64,000 nucleotides of DNA from Lachnoclostridium sp. UBA7215 (GTDB lineage Bacteria > Bacillota > Clostridia > Lachnospirales > Lachnospiraceae). The position numbers were made by a program, and so were the translations under genes. Below the pieces are notes generated by a model. It was not told where the DNA came from. It saw only the letters and a program-made list of their open reading frames with translations, and searched no databases. This document shows positions 61,638 through 64,000 of the stretch, piece after piece. The stretch is taken from positions 10,657-74,656 of the forward strand of contig DKUB01000098.1 in the NCBI GenBank assembly GCA_002490465.1, written 5' to 3'. Within the stretch, counting starts at the first letter, position 1, and each line of letters opens with the position of its first letter.

Positions 61638-62936
61638 CTATTCTTCCAGCGATGTCTCCGTCTCAAAAAACGCCTCGATGCACTCACATGTTTTCTCTAA
61701 ATCCTGCTCCGTAAGGGCCTCTGATACAAACATCGCCTCAAACTGCGACGGCGGAAGGTATATCCCGTGATCGAGCAAAAAATGAAAATATCTGGCATAA
61801 CTGTCCGTATCCGATGCAGCTGCATCCTCATATGTCCTTACCGGGTGCGGAGTAAAAAATACCGTTATCAGAGAGCCGACACGGTTGACCTGTACCCGGC
61901 CTTTTCCCGCATCCTGTACTCTCCCCGCAATTTTTCCGGCCTTTTCATCCAGATTACGGTAAATTTCCGGGTTGTCCCGCAAGATCCGAAGCGTCTCAAT
62001 TCCTGCAGTTGTCGCAATTGGATTTCCGGAGAGTGTGCCTGCCTGGTATACCGGTCCGACCGGCGATACCATATTCATAATCTCCCTCCGGCCGCCATAC
62101 ACACCGATTGGAATGCCGCCGCCTACAACTTTTCCAAGCACAGTTATATCCGGTTCAATTCCATAGTAGCTTTGTGCGCCGCCAAGAGACAGACGGAACC
62201 CGGTTATTACCTCATCAAAAATCAAAAGGGCGCCATCTTTTTTTGTAATATCCCTCAAAAATTCCAAAAAGCCGGCTTCCGGCGGCACAACACCCATATT
62301 GGCAGCCACCGGCTCTACAATAACTGCTGCTATTTTCCCGGGATTCTCTTTAAATATATTCTCTACACCTGCCCTATCATTATATTCTGCAATTTTCGTA
62401 TCATTGGTATATCCTGTCGGCACCCCTGCACTATCGGGTACAGATGTAGTCATTGCCCCGGACCCCGCTTTCACCAGCAGTCCATCTGAATGACCATGGT
62501 AACATCCTCTGAATTTCACTATCATATCCCGTCCGGTAAATCCCCTGGCTGCACGGATTGCGCTCATTACAGCCTCTGTCCCGGAATTAACCAGGCGGCT
62601 CACTTCTATAGACGGGACCATTTCCGCTATTAATTCCGCCAACTGTACTTCCTGCTCTGTAGGCGCTCCAAAACAAAATCCCTTTTCGCACATACGCTGC
62701 AAAGCTTCCACTACCCTTGGAATGGAGTGACCCAGAATACCGGGACCGAATGCACATACATAATCAATATACTCATTGCCGTCCACATCATACAAACGGT
62801 CGCCTTCCGCCCTCTGCATAAACCGAGGCGTCCCCCCAACGGCACGAAAAGCCCGGACCGGGCTGTTCACCCCTCCGGGAATACATTTTTGAGCTCTATC
62901 AAAAAGATAACCTGACTGTGAATTTCTATTTTCCAA
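61638..62936 (-). CDS. hemL: Glutamate-1-semialdehyde 2,1-aminomutase
   Basis: HemL turns glutamate-1-semialdehyde into 5-aminolevulinate with PMP/PLP. The 432-residue product has PGGVNSPVRAFRAVGGTPRF, NSGTEAVMSAIRAARG, FRGCYHGHSDGLL, DEVITGFR and the PLP lysine in LGKVVGGGIPIGVYGG. The start is taken as TTG at 62936 with AAGGGG upstream; the frame start at 62960 would overlap hemB. It follows hemB by 14 bases. Confidence 0.93.
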   Translation of the reverse strand: MENRNSQSGYLFDRAQKCIPGGVNSPVRAFRAVGGTPRFMQRAEGDRLYDVDGNEYIDYVCAFGPGILGHSIPRVVEALQRMCEKGFCFGAPTEQEVQLAELIAEMVPSIEVSRLVNSGTEAVMSAIRAARGFTGRDMIVKFRGCYHGHSDGLLVKAGSGAMTTSVPDSAGVPTGYTNDTKIAEYNDRAGVENIFKENPGKIAAVIVEPVAANMGVVPPEAGFLEFLRDITKKDGALLIFDEVITGFRLSLGGAQSYYGIEPDITVLGKVVGGGIPIGVYGGRREIMNMVSPVGPVYQAGTLSGNPIATTAGIETLRILRDNPEIYRNLDEKAGKIAGRVQDAGKGRVQVNRVGSLITVFFTPHPVRTYEDAAASDTDSYARYFHFLLDHGIYLPPSQFEAMFVSEALTEQDLEKTCECIEAFFETETSLEE

Positions 62937-62950
62937 TTTTATACCCCTTT

Positions 62951-63907
62951 TTATAACCACTTTACAACATCCATTGCATGATATGTTATAATCATCCGGG
63001 CACCTGCCCGCTTAAAACCCAGCATATTTTCCATTACAACTGTTTTTTCATCTATCCATCCCTTTTGCGCTGCTGCCTTTACCATCGCATACTCTCCACT
63101 CACATTATAGACAGCAACCGGTATATTATAATTCGTTGTGATATCCCGGACAATGTCCAGATACGCCATTGCCGGTTTTGCTATAATCATATCCGCCCCT
63201 TCGCGGATATCCTGCTCTACTTCTCTCAGAGCCTCTCTGCCATTGGCCGGATCCATCTGATAGGTCTTTCTGTCACCAAATCCCGGCGCCGACTGTGCAG
63301 CTTCCCGAAATGGCCCATAATATCCGGAAGCAAATTTGGCGCTGTAAGACATAATAGGAATATTGGTAAAACCAGCTTCGTCCAGTCCCTTACGAATCGC
63401 TCCGACACGCAAATCCATCATATCACTCGGAGCAATGATATCTGCCCCTGCGCCGGCATACACCAAAGAAGCCTTTACGAGTAAAGGAAGCGTCTCATCA
63501 TTTAGGATTTGATTTCCCCGCACCAGCCCACAATGCCCATGCGAAGTATACTCACAAAGGCACACGTCCGCTATCACGAGCAAATCAGGATACTTCTCCT
63601 TTATTCTCCGGATTGCACGCGGCACAATCCCATCCTCGGCGTAAGCACCGCTCCCTATCTCATCTTTGTGTGCCGGAATCCCAAAAAGTAGAATAGCCGA
63701 AATCCCTGCTCCCACTGCACACCCGACCTCTTCTAACAGATAATCAATGGAATACTGGCAGATACCCGGCATTGATAAAACAGGCTTTCTGATGTGTTCT
63801 CCCTCTGTGACAAACATCGGGTATATCAAATCCGATACACAGACAGTATTTTCCCTGACCATATTCCGCATCGCCTCACTGCTCCGAAGACGTCTTCCAC
63901 GTTCCAC
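62951..63907 (-). CDS. hemB: Delta-aminolevulinic acid dehydratase (porphobilinogen synthase)
   Basis: HemB joins two 5-aminolevulinates into porphobilinogen. The 318-residue product has RGRRLRSSEAMRNMVREN, a zinc-type Cys segment DVCLCEYTSHGHCG, and the two Schiff-base Lys regions YSAKFASGYYGPF and MIIAKPAMAYLDIV. The start is GTG at 63907, with GCGGGGG upstream; an ATG at 63970 lies in the tail of the preceding gene. The Cys triad suggests a zinc enzyme. Confidence 0.93.
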   Translation of the reverse strand: MERGRRLRSSEAMRNMVRENTVCVSDLIYPMFVTEGEHIRKPVLSMPGICQYSIDYLLEEVGCAVGAGISAILLFGIPAHKDEIGSGAYAEDGIVPRAIRRIKEKYPDLLVIADVCLCEYTSHGHCGLVRGNQILNDETLPLLVKASLVYAGAGADIIAPSDMMDLRVGAIRKGLDEAGFTNIPIMSYSAKFASGYYGPFREAAQSAPGFGDRKTYQMDPANGREALREVEQDIREGADMIIAKPAMAYLDIVRDITTNYNIPVAVYNVSGEYAMVKAAAQKGWIDEKTVVMENMLGFKRAGARMIITYHAMDVVKWL

Positions 63908-63926
63908 TGTTTTTCCCCCGCTTTCC

Positions 63927-64000
63927 TTAAATCCTCTCGTCTGCCAGCAGCCGGGCAAGAAGCATTTCATATAATGCCCTGCGCTCCTCTTCCGGCAGCC
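63927..64000 (-). CDS. C-terminal tail of an upstream gene (partial)
   Basis: The minus-strand frame from the right edge ends at a TAA (63927-63929) after 23 codons reading LPEEERRALYEMLLARLLAD and ERI. This is 20 bases before the hemB start and so belongs to the same operon. The piece is too short to identify; a precorrin-2 dehydrogenase (siroheme branch) would fit the context but cannot be shown. Confidence 0.6.
   Translation of the reverse strand, partial: LPEEERRALYEMLLARLLADERI

Overview
The window looks like a chromosomal segment of a motile, anaerobic Clostridia-type Firmicute, most likely a Lachnospiraceae. The grounds are the gene content (FlgK/FlgN/FlgM, HemZ, short-form ThiC, GTG and TTG starts, strong GGAGG ribosome binding sites), the compact operons, and lineage-typical uncharacterised families (DUF6033-like, DUF4846-like, DUF3990/DUF3791). 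No rRNA, tRNA, CRISPR array or transposase gene was seen.

Layout. 1-2.4 kb: end of a flagellar operon (flgM-flgN-flgK, minus strand) with a sigma-28-like promoter. 2.4-6.6 kb: parC and parE (type II topoisomerase). 6.8-9.4 kb: purC, lysA and a hotdog thioesterase. 9.4-14.4 kb: a proline/threonine-rich surface lipoprotein with a structured leader, then serS translationally coupled to a secreted NlpC/P60 hydrolase. 14.6-19.4 kb: AGCS symporter, M18 aminopeptidase, thiC and a small membrane protein. 19.4-19.9 kb: a hairpin-rich intergenic region. 19.9-29.7 kb: a long minus-strand housekeeping series (ComEC-like MBL, RelA/SpoT, MBL hydrolase, hemZ, hisS, aspS, DUF1294, galM). 30.4-34.1 kb: PRTase-like protein, tyrA, diacylglycerol kinase-like protein and queA, flanked on both sides by copies of the same giant-hairpin element. 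34.9-40.6 kb: ppx-ppk, RNase H, amidase and uppP. 40.7-44.1 kb: a phospholipid operon (PAP2, flippase-like, pssA, psd). 44.1-47.6 kb: a 51-residue gene, an acidic lipoprotein, a HAD phosphatase and proS. 47.7-56.1 kb: accessory region with two GNATs, an SRPBCC protein, a three-gene DUF3791-DUF3990 cassette, a two-component system with an ABC exporter, and a frameshifted gene. 56.1-57.9 kb: two genes behind a sigma-28-type promoter. 57.9-64 kb: C5-pathway tetrapyrrole operon (hemB, hemL, hemA and a HemC-CobA-HemD triple fusion) preceded by the tail of another gene.

How it fits together. The tetrapyrrole operon makes uroporphyrinogen III and precorrin-2, and hemZ lies in a separate operon. The envelope genes (uppP, PAP2, flippase-like, pssA, psd, DgkB-like, amidase, NlpC/P60) form several small units. 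The ppx-ppk pair and RelA/SpoT handle polyphosphate and ppGpp.

Most unusual signals. (1) Two copies (29825-30306 and 34227-34766) of a roughly 0.5 kb element with inverted termini, a foldback body and a multi-hairpin tip with at least one compensatory base-pair change. (2) The overlapping DUF3791-DUF3990-small protein cassette, possibly a toxin-antitoxin type module. (3) A consensus sigma-28 promoter ahead of uncharacterised genes. (4) The triple fusion enzyme. (5) The hairpin cluster at 19.6-19.9 kb. Family names come from recognition of sequence motifs; no database search was run.
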